A stretch of 64,000 nucleotides of DNA from Burkholderiales bacterium (GTDB taxonomy: Bacteria > Pseudomonadota > Gammaproteobacteria > Burkholderiales > Burkholderiaceae_C). Position numbers and translations under genes: made by a program. Positions 18,101 to 25,639 of this stretch are shown piece by piece. The notes beneath the pieces are model-generated. The model saw only the letters and a list, made by a program, of their open reading frames with translations, had not been told where the DNA came from and searched no databases. The stretch lies in NCBI GenBank assembly GCA_947381415.1, contig CANCVB010000001.1:1-64000 (forward strand). The letters are read 5' to 3'. Numbering within the stretch: the stretch's first letter is position 1; every line of letters begins with the position of its first letter.

Positions 18101-18504
18101 TGGCCGTCTTGCGGGCTGTAAATACGGGCCACGCCATAGGTGTGGAGTTCGTCGATTTCAGCGGGCACGATGACGCCACCGCCACCGCCAAACACCTGAA
18201 TGTGCGCACCACCCCGCTCGCGCAGCAGGTCCACCATGTACTTGAAGTACTCCACATGGCCGCCTTGGTAGGAGCTGATGGCAATGCCTTGCACGTCTTC
18301 TTGCAAGGCAGCGGTGACCACTTCGTCCACCGAGCGGTTGTGACCCAAATGGATGACCTCGGCGCCCATGCTTTGCAGGATGCGGCGCATGATGTTGATG
18401 GCAGCGTCATGGCCGTCAAACAAGGATGCCGCGGTGACAAAGCGCACTTTGTGGCTAGGACGGTAGTTGGCCAAGGCTTTGAATTCAGCGGATAAATCGG
18501 TCAT
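15196..18504 (-). CDS. icmF: Fused isobutyryl-CoA mutase IcmF (B12 domain, G-protein chaperone, mutase)
   Basis: 1102 residues, the full length of IcmF, which interconverts isobutyryl-CoA and n-butyryl-CoA with adenosylcobalamin. The N-terminal B12-binding domain has the cobalt-ligand His32 in DGHD. A MeaB-like GTPase follows, with Walker A GTGGAGKS near residues 215-222 and NKFDRKG as its NKxD motif. The C-terminal TIM-barrel mutase carries [10 protein letters not shown]. By alignment from memory, Phe607 (TRMFAGEG) and Gln751 (GQNTC) stand where methylmalonyl-CoA mutase has Tyr and Arg, which favours isobutyryl-CoA over methylmalonyl-CoA. The upstream region (18505-18759) holds a 17-bp palindrome likely to be an operator. 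Confidence 0.93.
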   Translation of the reverse strand: MTDLSAEFKALANYRPSHKVRFVTAASLFDGHDAAINIMRRILQSMGAEVIHLGHNRSVDEVVTAALQEDVQGIAISSYQGGHVEYFKYMVDLLRERGGAHIQVFGGGGGVIVPAEIDELHTYGVARIYSPQDGQRMGLAGMIGEMIMRCDHDLSVHAPTTLSAIQGHSEAHWRALAQLITALENQATGVLPALDALRTSLRSHAASLQVPVIGITGTGGAGKSSLTDELIRRIRLDQDDSLRIAVISIDPSRRKSGGALLGDRIRMNAISPWQQGSRVFMRSLATREFGSEISAALPDVIAATQCAGFDVVIVETSGIGQGDAAIVPHVDVPLYVMTPEFGAASQLEKIDMLDFAEFVAINKFDRKGAADALRDVAKQVQRNKEAWGTPTEHMPVFGTMAAHFNDDGVTALYQAMKPRLQALGLKLQAGRLGAVNVRHSSHQTPIVPPARSRYLAEISDTVRGYKQRAAKQAQLAREVQQLKAASAMLAQDVKVRPRASEATMGLATDREQRLDADARALLADWPQLKQDYAGEELVVKVRDKDIRTALVTKSLSGTSIRKVALPGFHDHGDILQWLMLDNVPGRYPYTAGTFAFKRENEDPTRMFAGEGDAFRTNRRFKLLSEGMPAKRLSTAFDSVTLYGNDPDLRPDIYGKVGNSGVSIATLDDMKALYDGFDLCSPSTSVSMTINGPAPTILAMFMNTAIDQNLDKFRTEKGREPTAQEAADIRAWVMQNVRGTVQADILKEDQGQNTCLFSTEFSLKVMGDIAQYFVEHQVRNFYSVSISGYHIAEAGANPISQLAFTLSNGFTFVEAYLARGMHIDDFAPNLSFFFSNGMDPEYTVMGRVARRIWAVTLKEKYGANERSQKLKYHIQTSGRSLHAQEIQFNDIRTTLQALIAIYDNCNSLHTNAFDEAITTPTEESVRRAMAIQLIINREWGLAKNENPTQGAFIIEELTQLVEEAVLSEFVAIAERGGVLGAMETGYQRGKIQDESMHYEMLKHTGELPIIGVNTFKSPHANEVPQTIELARSTDEEKQSQLQRLQSFHAQHAEPAQHQLARLQQAVLDNANVFEVLMDAVRHCSLGQITKALFEVGGQYRRNM

Positions 18505-18575
18505 GAGCTAAGCGGGGTGAACCGGAAAAAATTGAAGATTGTCAAGGGTTACTGACGAGTAAGCCGTGCATTTAA

Positions 18576-18592
18576 ATTGACGTAACGTCAAT
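18576..18592. promoter_or_regulatory. 17-bp palindromic operator candidate upstream of icmF
   Basis: ATTGACGT-A-ACGTCAAT is a perfect inverted repeat of 8-bp arms around one central base, 72 bases before the icmF start and 168 before the divergent membrane-protein gene. It contains a TTGACG hexamer that could serve as a -35 box. Such ACGTCAA palindromes resemble operators of acyl-CoA or branched-chain amino acid regulators (LiuR or TetR type), from memory. No regulator gene is adjacent. The rest of 18505-18759 shows no other clear element. Confidence 0.55.
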
Positions 18593-18759
18593 CATAACGC
18601 GAAGTGAAGACGCGCGTGGCAGGCTTCAATAAACCCGTTTTCTTGATGGAGATGGCTTGATTTCATTGGCTTTCAAAAAGTAGGTTTTTCAAACCACTCG
18701 GTGCAAAAACCTGTGGCTTGGAGAAAATTACCCAAGTCATTTTTCTTCAAGGAGCATGA

Positions 18760-19185
18760 ATGTTCAGAATCTTTAATCTGGTGTTTGGCTTGATTTTTGT
18801 GGCTTGCGCAGCGCTGCAGTGGAACGATCCTGATTTGTACCTTTGGATTCCGCTGTACTTACTGGCGGCTGTTTCCTGTGCCTACGCCTTTGCCAACGTC
18901 CATTCATCCAAACTCAATTCAGGCATCTTGGTGGTTTATGGCGCTTACGCTGGCTATTTGTTCTTGGTTGAAGATGGTGTGCTGTCTTGGATGGTCGACC
19001 ACCAATTTGCTTCCCTGACCCAGTCCATGTTGGCCTCAGCACCTTGGATTGAAAACACCCGAGAGTTTGGTGGCTTGTTCATCATGCTGCTGGTGTGTGG
19101 CGTCAACCTCCTTGTTCAACGCAGCCATGCCGCTCAAGATGAAGGCGGTTTGATGGACAACCAATCGCCCACGACTTCCTCATAA
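18760..19185 (+). CDS. TMEM220-like small membrane protein
   Basis: 141 residues with about four hydrophobic segments (residues 3-18, 26-46, 52-70 and 103-122). The N-terminal pattern of an aromatic-rich first helix followed by ALQWNDPDLYLWIPLY is characteristic of the transmembrane protein 220 family, whose function is unknown. AAGGAG lies seven bases before the ATG. The last 52 bases overlap, on the opposite strand, the 3' end of the amidase gene. The hydrophilic tail after residue 125 lies exactly in this overlap, so a later stop may have been acquired recently. Confidence 0.7.
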   Translation: MFRIFNLVFGLIFVACAALQWNDPDLYLWIPLYLLAAVSCAYAFANVHSSKLNSGILVVYGAYAGYLFLVEDGVLSWMVDHQFASLTQSMLASAPWIENTREFGGLFIMLLVCGVNLLVQRSHAAQDEGGLMDNQSPTTSS

Positions 19186-20570
19186 GCCAAACCCAGCGAC
19201 AGCAAAGCTTGCTCACCTTGGGGCTGCCCGATCAGCTGCATGCCCATGGGCAGTCCTTGCGGATTGAATCCCACGGGCACATTCAGCGCGGGCAAACCCG
19301 CCAAGCTGGCGTACAACACCACCTCCATCCAACGGTGGTACGTGTCCATTTCAACCAAACCATTGGGGGTTTGAATGTGTTGCGGCCAACGCAAGCCTGC
19401 ATCAAAAGGCCAGACCTGGCAACTGGGCAAGACCAGCACATCAAAGCCTTGCAACAAAACGACCATGTGTTGGTAAAAGGCTGTGCGTTCGGTACTGGCT
19501 TGTAAAAAATCACCGGCGGTCATTCCAGCGGCTTGGTCAAATTCCCAGAGTGCCTCAGGTTTGACAAGCGCGCGACCCTTGGCCACCTGAGGCGCAATGC
19601 GCGAGGCTGTGAGCACACGACGCCATGCCAGCCAGGTTTGCCAGGCGGCCTCAGGGGAATAGCCCAAGGCGATGGGTTCTATGCGACAGCCCAGGTCTTG
19701 CAAGCGTTTCAAGCCGTGTTCACACGCCGCCAGCACGCCCGCCTCCATGGGCAAATAGCCGTTTAAATCGCCTAACCAACCGATACGCAAGCCCTTGGCT
19801 TGGGGGTGAAGCGCCGCCGCAAACCCTGTGGGCAGCGTGGCCAGTGACAAGGGCGCTCGCGCGTCAAAACCAGCCATCACCTCCAGCAAGTGCGCCAGAT
19901 CGCGCAGGCTGCGCGCCATCGGGCCGTCGGTGCCCAATTGGCTGACCCAGACATCGCCCGCAGGATAGGCGGGCACCCGCCCTTGCGAAGGCCGCAGGCC
20001 AAACACATTGTTCCAAGCCGCCGGGTTGCGCAAACTGCCCATGAAATCTGAACCGTCTGCCACGGGCAGCATGCGCTGTGCCAAAGCCACCGCAGCGCCA
20101 CCGCTGCTGCCGCCGGCGCTGAAAGCAGGGTTGTAGGCATTGCGCGTGGTGCCAAAAACCTCATTAAAGGTGTGCGAACCCAAACCCCATTCAGGGGTGT
20201 TGGTTTTGCCGATGACGATGCCGCCTGCGGCTTTCAAGCGTTGCGTCAGCAAAGCATCTTGCGCGGGGACGTTGTGGCGCAGCAAGGGCGAGCCGCAGGT
20301 GGTGGGGATGCCCGCCACGTCCACCAGGTCCTTCAAGGCGATGGGAAAACCGTGCAGCCAACCGCGCGAGTGGCCTTGCGACAGTTCTGTATCGCAGGCC
20401 TGGGCCTGTGCCAACAGCACGCCAGGGTCTTGCAGGCTGACCAAGGCGTTGAAATGTGGGTTCAGGCTGTCAATGCGTTGCAAATAGGCTTGCATCACCT
20501 CGCGACAAGACACCTGTTGGGCATGAATGGCTTGTGAGAGTTCGTTGGCGCTGAGTTCAGTGATAACCAT
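19134..20570 (-). CDS. Amidase (amidase-signature family)
   Basis: 478 residues from the ATG at 20570; a second in-frame ATG at 20582 would add four residues and neither has a clear Shine-Dalgarno. Amidase-signature enzymes hydrolyse amide bonds with a Ser-cisSer-Lys triad. The Lys is in FPIALKDLVD, the Gly/Ser-rich loop is AGGSSGGAAVAL, and the nucleophile Ser is in GSDFMGSLRNPAAW. The DFMGS form, instead of the common DTGGS, marks a subgroup often annotated as aryl or peptide amidases. It is divergent from the oligopeptide transporter operon and shares its intergenic region, so amide substrates taken up by that system are plausible. Its 3' end overlaps the convergent gene by 52 bases. Confidence 0.85.
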   Translation of the reverse strand: MVITELSANELSQAIHAQQVSCREVMQAYLQRIDSLNPHFNALVSLQDPGVLLAQAQACDTELSQGHSRGWLHGFPIALKDLVDVAGIPTTCGSPLLRHNVPAQDALLTQRLKAAGGIVIGKTNTPEWGLGSHTFNEVFGTTRNAYNPAFSAGGSSGGAAVALAQRMLPVADGSDFMGSLRNPAAWNNVFGLRPSQGRVPAYPAGDVWVSQLGTDGPMARSLRDLAHLLEVMAGFDARAPLSLATLPTGFAAALHPQAKGLRIGWLGDLNGYLPMEAGVLAACEHGLKRLQDLGCRIEPIALGYSPEAAWQTWLAWRRVLTASRIAPQVAKGRALVKPEALWEFDQAAGMTAGDFLQASTERTAFYQHMVVLLQGFDVLVLPSCQVWPFDAGLRWPQHIQTPNGLVEMDTYHRWMEVVLYASLAGLPALNVPVGFNPQGLPMGMQLIGQPQGEQALLSLGLAYEEVVGDWLSIKPPSS

Positions 20571-20598
20571 GCGTGAGCCCATTCAAAAGAGAATCGCT

Positions 20599-20604
20599 TA
20601 TATT
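20599..20604 (+). promoter_or_regulatory. Possible -10 box for the ABC transporter operon
   Basis: TATATT lies 38 bases before the chosen start of the substrate-binding protein, inside the 71-base gap between the divergent amidase and transporter genes. No good -35 hexamer is visible 16-18 bases upstream, so an activator may be needed. The gap is short enough for both directions to share control. Confidence 0.3.
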
Positions 20605-20641
20605 GAGCTTTGAAATGTAGCTTGTGAACAAGGGGATGGGT

Positions 20642-22234
20642 ATGCGACGCAATTGGTTAAGAGTGGCGGGTGTGGTTTTGGTTGGCAGTTGGCTGGGCTT
20701 GGCGGCGCACGCCCAAACCACCTTGCCGGCCAACAAGGTCTTTCGCTTTGTGCCCCACGCCAATTTGGCGGTGCTCGACCCGATTTGGACCACCGCTTAC
20801 GTCACCCGCAACCATGCCTATATGGTTTACGACACCTTGTTCTCCGAGGACGCCAAAGGCAATATCCAGCCGCAAATGGTGCAAAGCCACAGCACCAGCA
20901 AAGACGGCAAAACCTGGACTTTCAAGCTGCGCGCAGGCTTGGAGTTTCATGACGGCAAACCAGTCACCAGTGAAGACGTGGTGGCCTCGCTCAAGCGCTG
21001 GGCCAGTCGCGACGCCATGGGCGGTATTTTGTTTGGCTTTATCGACAAGATTGACACCCCGGATGCGAACACCTTTCGCTTTGTCATGAAAGAGCCTTGC
21101 GCCATCGTTTTGGACGCCTTGGGCAAAGCCTCCAGCAATGTGCCGTTCATCATGCCGGCACGCATCGCGGCGACACCCGGCACGGAGCAAATCAAGGAGC
21201 ACATTGGCTCGGGCCCATTTATTTTCAAGGCCGATGAGTTCAAACCCGGTTCGGTGGCGGTGTACCTGCGCAACCCCAAGTATGTGTCGCGCAAAGAGGC
21301 ACCCAGTGGTTTGGCAGGCGGTCGCCCTGTCAACTTCGAGCGGGTCGAGTGGGTCATCATCCGCGACCCGCAAACCCAGTTCAATGCCTTGCAAGCGGGC
21401 GAGGTGGACATGGTGGAGCAGCCCAGTTTCGAGCAATACGAGTCGTTGAAAAAAACCGCAGGTGTCAAGGTGGATGATTTTTCACCCGCAGGCTACCAGT
21501 ACGTCATGCGCTTCAATCACCTGCATGCACCGTTCAACAATGTGAAGATTCGCCAAGCCGCCATGTTGGCGATAGGTCAGCAAGCCTTTATCAACACCCA
21601 GGTCGGCATTCCTGAATTGGTTCGCCCCTGTCGCAGCATTTACCCTTGTGGCACACCCTTGGCAGACGAGAACACCGGCTATTTCACCGGTGTAGCCAAC
21701 CCCGCCAAAGCGCGTGAGTTGTTGAAAGAGGCCGGCTACGATGGCACGCCCATCGTCATGATGCGCCCCACCGATTTGTCGGCCATCACCAAACTGCCCT
21801 TGGTGGCCAAGCAGCAACTCGAGGCTGCCGGTTTCAAGGTGGATTTGCAGCAAATGGACTGGGCTTCTTTGGTCGCACGCCGGGCCAAAAAAGACCCACC
21901 CAGCCAAGGCGGCTGGAACATGTTTTTCACCACTTGGACGGCACAAGACATTGGCAGCCCGTTGAGCAGCGCCATGCTCAACGCCAAAGGCGCCACCGGT
22001 TGGTTTGGTTGGCAAGATGAGCCGCGCATTGAAGACTTGAAGGCCAAGTTTGCGCGGGCCCATGAAGGCCCTGAGCAGAAAAAAATCGCCTCTGAGATTC
22101 AAGCCTTGGTGTTTGAAACCGCAGCCTTTGCGCCGCTGGGCCAATACCGCAACCCCACTGCTTTGCGCAGCAATGTCAGTGGCATGTTGCAAACCGCTGG
22201 CATTCCGGTGATGTGGGGCTTGAGCAAAAACTGA
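20642..22234 (+). CDS. ABC transporter substrate-binding protein, peptide family (SBP_bac_5)
   Basis: 530 residues. The ATG at 20642 is chosen because AAGGGG at 20630-20635 lies six bases upstream; GTG 20624 and ATG 20636 are in frame but badly placed. Residues 1-25 form a signal peptide (MRRNWLR, hydrophobic core, AAHA cleavage). The mature protein has the family-5 pattern: an early AYVTRNHAYMVYDTLF block, WTFKLRAGLEFHDGKPVTSEDV, and a C-terminal region binding the ligand in the cleft. These periplasmic proteins bind di- or oligopeptides, nickel, opines or related compounds; the substrate cannot be read from the sequence. It is the first gene of a six-gene operon. Confidence 0.93.
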   Translation: MRRNWLRVAGVVLVGSWLGLAAHAQTTLPANKVFRFVPHANLAVLDPIWTTAYVTRNHAYMVYDTLFSEDAKGNIQPQMVQSHSTSKDGKTWTFKLRAGLEFHDGKPVTSEDVVASLKRWASRDAMGGILFGFIDKIDTPDANTFRFVMKEPCAIVLDALGKASSNVPFIMPARIAATPGTEQIKEHIGSGPFIFKADEFKPGSVAVYLRNPKYVSRKEAPSGLAGGRPVNFERVEWVIIRDPQTQFNALQAGEVDMVEQPSFEQYESLKKTAGVKVDDFSPAGYQYVMRFNHLHAPFNNVKIRQAAMLAIGQQAFINTQVGIPELVRPCRSIYPCGTPLADENTGYFTGVANPAKARELLKEAGYDGTPIVMMRPTDLSAITKLPLVAKQQLEAAGFKVDLQQMDWASLVARRAKKDPPSQGGWNMFFTTWTAQDIGSPLSSAMLNAKGATGWFGWQDEPRIEDLKAKFARAHEGPEQKKIASEIQALVFETAAFAPLGQYRNPTALRSNVSGMLQTAGIPVMWGLSKN

Positions 22235-23187
22235 TGGCATCTTTTGTATCGCGTCGCTTGCTGGCGGTGCTGCCTGTGTTGTGGGTGGTATCGGTGGTGG
22301 TGTTTTTGATTTTGCGCTTGGCCCCGGGCGATCCTGCGGCGGTGATCGCAGGCAACAATGCCACCAGCGAAGACATTGCCCAGATTCGCAGCCAACTGGG
22401 CTTGGACCGCAACCTTGTCAGCCAGTACGGTATTTGGTTGGGCAAGGTGTTGCAAGGCGATTTGGGCTATTCCTATTATTTGGGCAAGCCGGTGCTGGAC
22501 CTCATCACCCAGCGCATGGAGCCCAGTCTGTCCTTGGCCTTGGGCACCGCCTTGCTCGCAGTGTGTGTGGCGGTTCCTTTGGGTACCTTGGCTGCATGGC
22601 GCATGGGGGGCTGGCTAGACCGGGCGCTATCGGCGTTTTCAGTGGCGGGCTTTTCGGTGCCTGTGTTTGTGATTGCCTATGGTTTGATTTACGTGTTTGC
22701 GATTCGCCTGCAGTGGTTACCGGTGCAAGGCTATAAGCCCTTGTTCGGCGCGCAAGCCACCACTGTGTGGGACTGGGTGCGTCAGTTGGTCTTGCCTTGG
22801 TTGACTTTGGGCACCATCTACATCGCCTTGATTGCTCGCATGACGCGTGCCAGCGTCTCCGAGGCCTTGAGCGAAGACTACATCCGTACCGCGCGCGCCA
22901 AGGGCATTGGCGAGATGGCGGTGTTGTTACGGCATGCCCTGGCAAATGCCGCCGTGCCCATCGTCACCGTGATTGGCATTGGCGTGGCCTTGCTCATTGG
23001 GGGTGTGGTGGTCACCGAAACGGTCTACGCCATTCCCGGATTGGGTTCGCTCACGGTGGACGCAGTGCTCAACCGCGACTTTCCAGTCATTCAAGGCTTG
23101 GTGCTGTTTTTCTCCTGCAGTTATGTGTTCATCAACTTGCTGGTGGACGTGAGCTACGTCTTCTTAGACCCCAGGATTCGACACTGA
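22234..23187 (+). CDS. ABC transporter permease, DppB type
   Basis: 317 residues from the ATG at 22234, which shares one base with the stop of the binding-protein gene. The N-terminus (FVSRRLLAVLPVLWVVSVVVFLILRLAPGDPA) is the standard DppB/OppB first helix. About six membrane segments follow. The EAA coupling loop appears as EALSEDYIRTARAKGIGE around residues 209-226. It forms the inner-membrane channel with the next gene product. Confidence 0.94.
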   Translation: MASFVSRRLLAVLPVLWVVSVVVFLILRLAPGDPAAVIAGNNATSEDIAQIRSQLGLDRNLVSQYGIWLGKVLQGDLGYSYYLGKPVLDLITQRMEPSLSLALGTALLAVCVAVPLGTLAAWRMGGWLDRALSAFSVAGFSVPVFVIAYGLIYVFAIRLQWLPVQGYKPLFGAQATTVWDWVRQLVLPWLTLGTIYIALIARMTRASVSEALSEDYIRTARAKGIGEMAVLLRHALANAAVPIVTVIGIGVALLIGGVVVTETVYAIPGLGSLTVDAVLNRDFPVIQGLVLFFSCSYVFINLLVDVSYVFLDPRIRH

Positions 23188-24068
23188 TGGCCAGCGCACT
23201 GCAACGCCGTTTATGGGCGCATGGCTCGGTTCGCTTTGGTGTGGCTGTGTTGGCTTTCATGGTCTTGGTGGCTGTGCTGTCGCCTTGGTTGGGCACGGTT
23301 GACCCGGCGGCAATGGACGCCAACCACATCAATAAGGCGGCAGGCCTGAGCGGCGAATTTGCCCTGCCGGATGGTCAGGTGGTGGCCCATACGTTTTGGT
23401 TGGGTACCGATAACTTTGGCCGCGACATTTACAGTCGCGTGCTGTTTGGCAGTCGCATCTCTTTGGTGGTGGGCCTGGCCACCGCTGTTTTGGCGCTGGG
23501 CTTGGGGGGCCTGTGTGGCATGTTGGCGGGTTATTTCCGTGGTGTCGACATGCTGTTGATGCGTTTCATGGATGGCTTGATGGCCATTCCCGCGGTGCTC
23601 TTGGCGATTGCATTGGTGGCGGCATTGGGTGCCAATGTGGCCACCGTGGTGATTGCGATTGCCATTCCCGAAGTGCCGCGTGTCACCCGCTTGGTGCGCT
23701 CATTGGTGCTGACCTTGCGTGAAGAACCGTATGTCGAAGCAGCGCGCGCCTTGGCCACGCCCACGCCCGTGATTTTGTGGCGACACATTTTGCCCAATGC
23801 CATGGCACCATTGTTGGTGCAAGGCACGTTTGTGGCTGCATCTGCGGTGTTGACCGAAGCTATTTTGAGTTTTTTGGGGCTGGGTTTGCCACCCGATGTA
23901 CCGACCTGGGGCAACATCATGGCCGAGGGGCGGGTGCAGTTCAGCCAGCAGCCTGGCAATGTCTTGTTTCCCGCCCTGTTCTTGGTGCCTACGGTGCTGG
24001 CCATTAATCTGTTGGGGGATGGATTGCGCGATGTGCTCGACCCCAAATTTGCCAAGCGGGTGGGTTGA
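23187..24068 (+). CDS. ABC transporter permease, DppC type
   Basis: 293 residues from the ATG at 23187, which overlaps the previous stop by one base. The N-terminal helix is followed by a periplasmic loop with LGTDNFGRDIYSRVLFGSR, the signature of DppC/OppC permeases. The EAA loop is VEAARALATPTPVILWRHILPN. There are about six membrane segments. It pairs with the DppB-type permease. The next gene, the double ATPase, starts on the final base of its stop codon. Confidence 0.94.
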   Translation: MASALQRRLWAHGSVRFGVAVLAFMVLVAVLSPWLGTVDPAAMDANHINKAAGLSGEFALPDGQVVAHTFWLGTDNFGRDIYSRVLFGSRISLVVGLATAVLALGLGGLCGMLAGYFRGVDMLLMRFMDGLMAIPAVLLAIALVAALGANVATVVIAIAIPEVPRVTRLVRSLVLTLREEPYVEAARALATPTPVILWRHILPNAMAPLLVQGTFVAASAVLTEAILSFLGLGLPPDVPTWGNIMAEGRVQFSQQPGNVLFPALFLVPTVLAINLLGDGLRDVLDPKFAKRVG

Positions 24069-25639
24069 TGACGCAGCCTGTGTTGTCTGTCCAAGGTTTG
24101 CGCGTGGCTTTGCCCAGTGGCGCCGATCGGCCCTTGGCAGTGCAAGACATCGGCTTGCAGTTGCACGCGGGTGAAACGCTGTGCGTGGTTGGCGAATCGG
24201 GCTCAGGCAAATCGGTGCTCGCGACCACCCTCATGGGTTTGCTGGACAGTGAATTGAAAGTGGTCGGCGGGACGCTGCACCTGCAAGGCGAGTCTTTGCT
24301 CGACGCCAGCCAGACGCGTTGGCGCGCCTTGCGTGGACGCGCCATGGGCATGGTGTTTCAAGAGCCGATGACGGCGCTCAACCCGGTGATGCGTTGCGGT
24401 GAACAAATCGATGAATTGCTGCGCACCCACACCGCTTGGCCTGCCCAGCAACGCCGAGCGGCGGTCCTGCAAATGCTGGCGCAGGTGCGCTTGCCAGACC
24501 CCGAGCGCATGTGGCAGAGCTACCCCCATCAACTCAGTGGTGGGCAACGCCAGCGCATTGTCATCGCCATGGCCATGGTGCTCAAACCCGCCTTGCTGAT
24601 TTGCGATGAGCCCACCACAGCCTTGGATGTCACCACCCAAAAAGACATCTTGCAACTGATAAAGGCTTTGCAACACGAGACGGGTAGCGCGGTGCTCTTC
24701 ATCACCCATGACATGGGGGTGGTGGCAGACATTGCCGATCAGGTGCTGGTGATGCACCGTGGTGTGGCGGTTGAATCGGGCAGTTGTGACCAAGTGCTGT
24801 ATTCCCCCCAAGCGCCATACACCCGTGACCTGTTGGCCGCCGTGCCCAGCATGACGCCACCGCCTGCACGCGCCATCGCGGAGACTGCGCCATTGCTGCG
24901 TGCCCAGGCCGTTGGCAAAACCTACGGCACCCAACGCGCATTGCATGCGGCAAGCTTGGCCCTGCGAGCCGGTGAAACTGTCGGTGTGGTGGGTGAATCA
25001 GGGTCGGGCAAGTCCACCTTTGCCAGGTGTTTGTTGCGATTGATCGACCCCAGCAGCGGCGAGATTTTTTGGGGTGAAGATGACATTGCCCGTCTGCCCG
25101 AGGCGCAGCTTCGGCCCTTGCGTCACCGCGTGCAAGTGGTGTTTCAAGACCCCAACCGTTCACTCAATCCGCGCATGACCGTGGGTGAGTCATTGGTGGA
25201 AGGCGCGCGCAACTTTGGCCTGTCGGCTGCGCAGGCCCAAGCCTTGGCGGAACAATTGTTGTTGCAAGTGCAGTTGCCCGCGCAGGCCATGGCGCGCTAC
25301 CCGCGTCAGTTCAGCGGTGGGCAACGCCAGCGCATTGCCATTGCACGTGCTTTGGCGTGTCGGCCGCAGGTCTTGGTGGCCGATGAAGCGGTCAGCGCAT
25401 TGGACGTGTCGGTGCAAGCGCAAATCTTGCAATTGCTGCGCCAAGTGCAGCAGCAATACGGACTGGGCTTGTTGTTCATCACCCATGATTTGCGGGTCGC
25501 TGCGCAGTTGTGCGACAGCGTCATCGTCATGCACCAAGGGCAGATGGTTGAGCGAGGCGCCACCGCCCAGGTGTATGCCCAACCCCAGCACCCCTATACC
25601 CGTGCGTTGATGGCGAGTGCGCCTGGGGTCGACACATGA
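24068..25639 (+). CDS. ABC transporter ATPase, fused DppD-DppF type (two nucleotide-binding domains)
   Basis: 523 residues containing two complete ATPase domains that are separate proteins in most Dpp/Opp systems. Domain 1 has Walker A GESGSGKSVLAT (about residue 45), signature LSGGQRQR, and Walker B LLICDEPTTALD. Domain 2 has Walker A GESGSGKSTFAR (about 315), signature FSGGQRQR, and Walker B VLVADEAVSALD, where the usual Pro after the catalytic Glu is Ala. Both domains have the switch His (ITHD). ATG 24068 is preferred over TTG 24065. Its stop overlaps the M81 peptidase start by four bases, tying the transporter to the hydrolase. Confidence 0.94.
   Translation: MTQPVLSVQGLRVALPSGADRPLAVQDIGLQLHAGETLCVVGESGSGKSVLATTLMGLLDSELKVVGGTLHLQGESLLDASQTRWRALRGRAMGMVFQEPMTALNPVMRCGEQIDELLRTHTAWPAQQRRAAVLQMLAQVRLPDPERMWQSYPHQLSGGQRQRIVIAMAMVLKPALLICDEPTTALDVTTQKDILQLIKALQHETGSAVLFITHDMGVVADIADQVLVMHRGVAVESGSCDQVLYSPQAPYTRDLLAAVPSMTPPPARAIAETAPLLRAQAVGKTYGTQRALHAASLALRAGETVGVVGESGSGKSTFARCLLRLIDPSSGEIFWGEDDIARLPEAQLRPLRHRVQVVFQDPNRSLNPRMTVGESLVEGARNFGLSAAQAQALAEQLLLQVQLPAQAMARYPRQFSGGQRQRIAIARALACRPQVLVADEAVSALDVSVQAQILQLLRQVQQQYGLGLLFITHDLRVAAQLCDSVIVMHQGQMVERGATAQVYAQPQHPYTRALMASAPGVDT

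Noticed and set aside
20624-20641. GTG 20624 and ATG 20636 as start of the peptide-binding protein
   Set aside because: They overlap or precede the AAGGGG binding site; ATG 20642 has correct spacing and gives a normal signal peptide.
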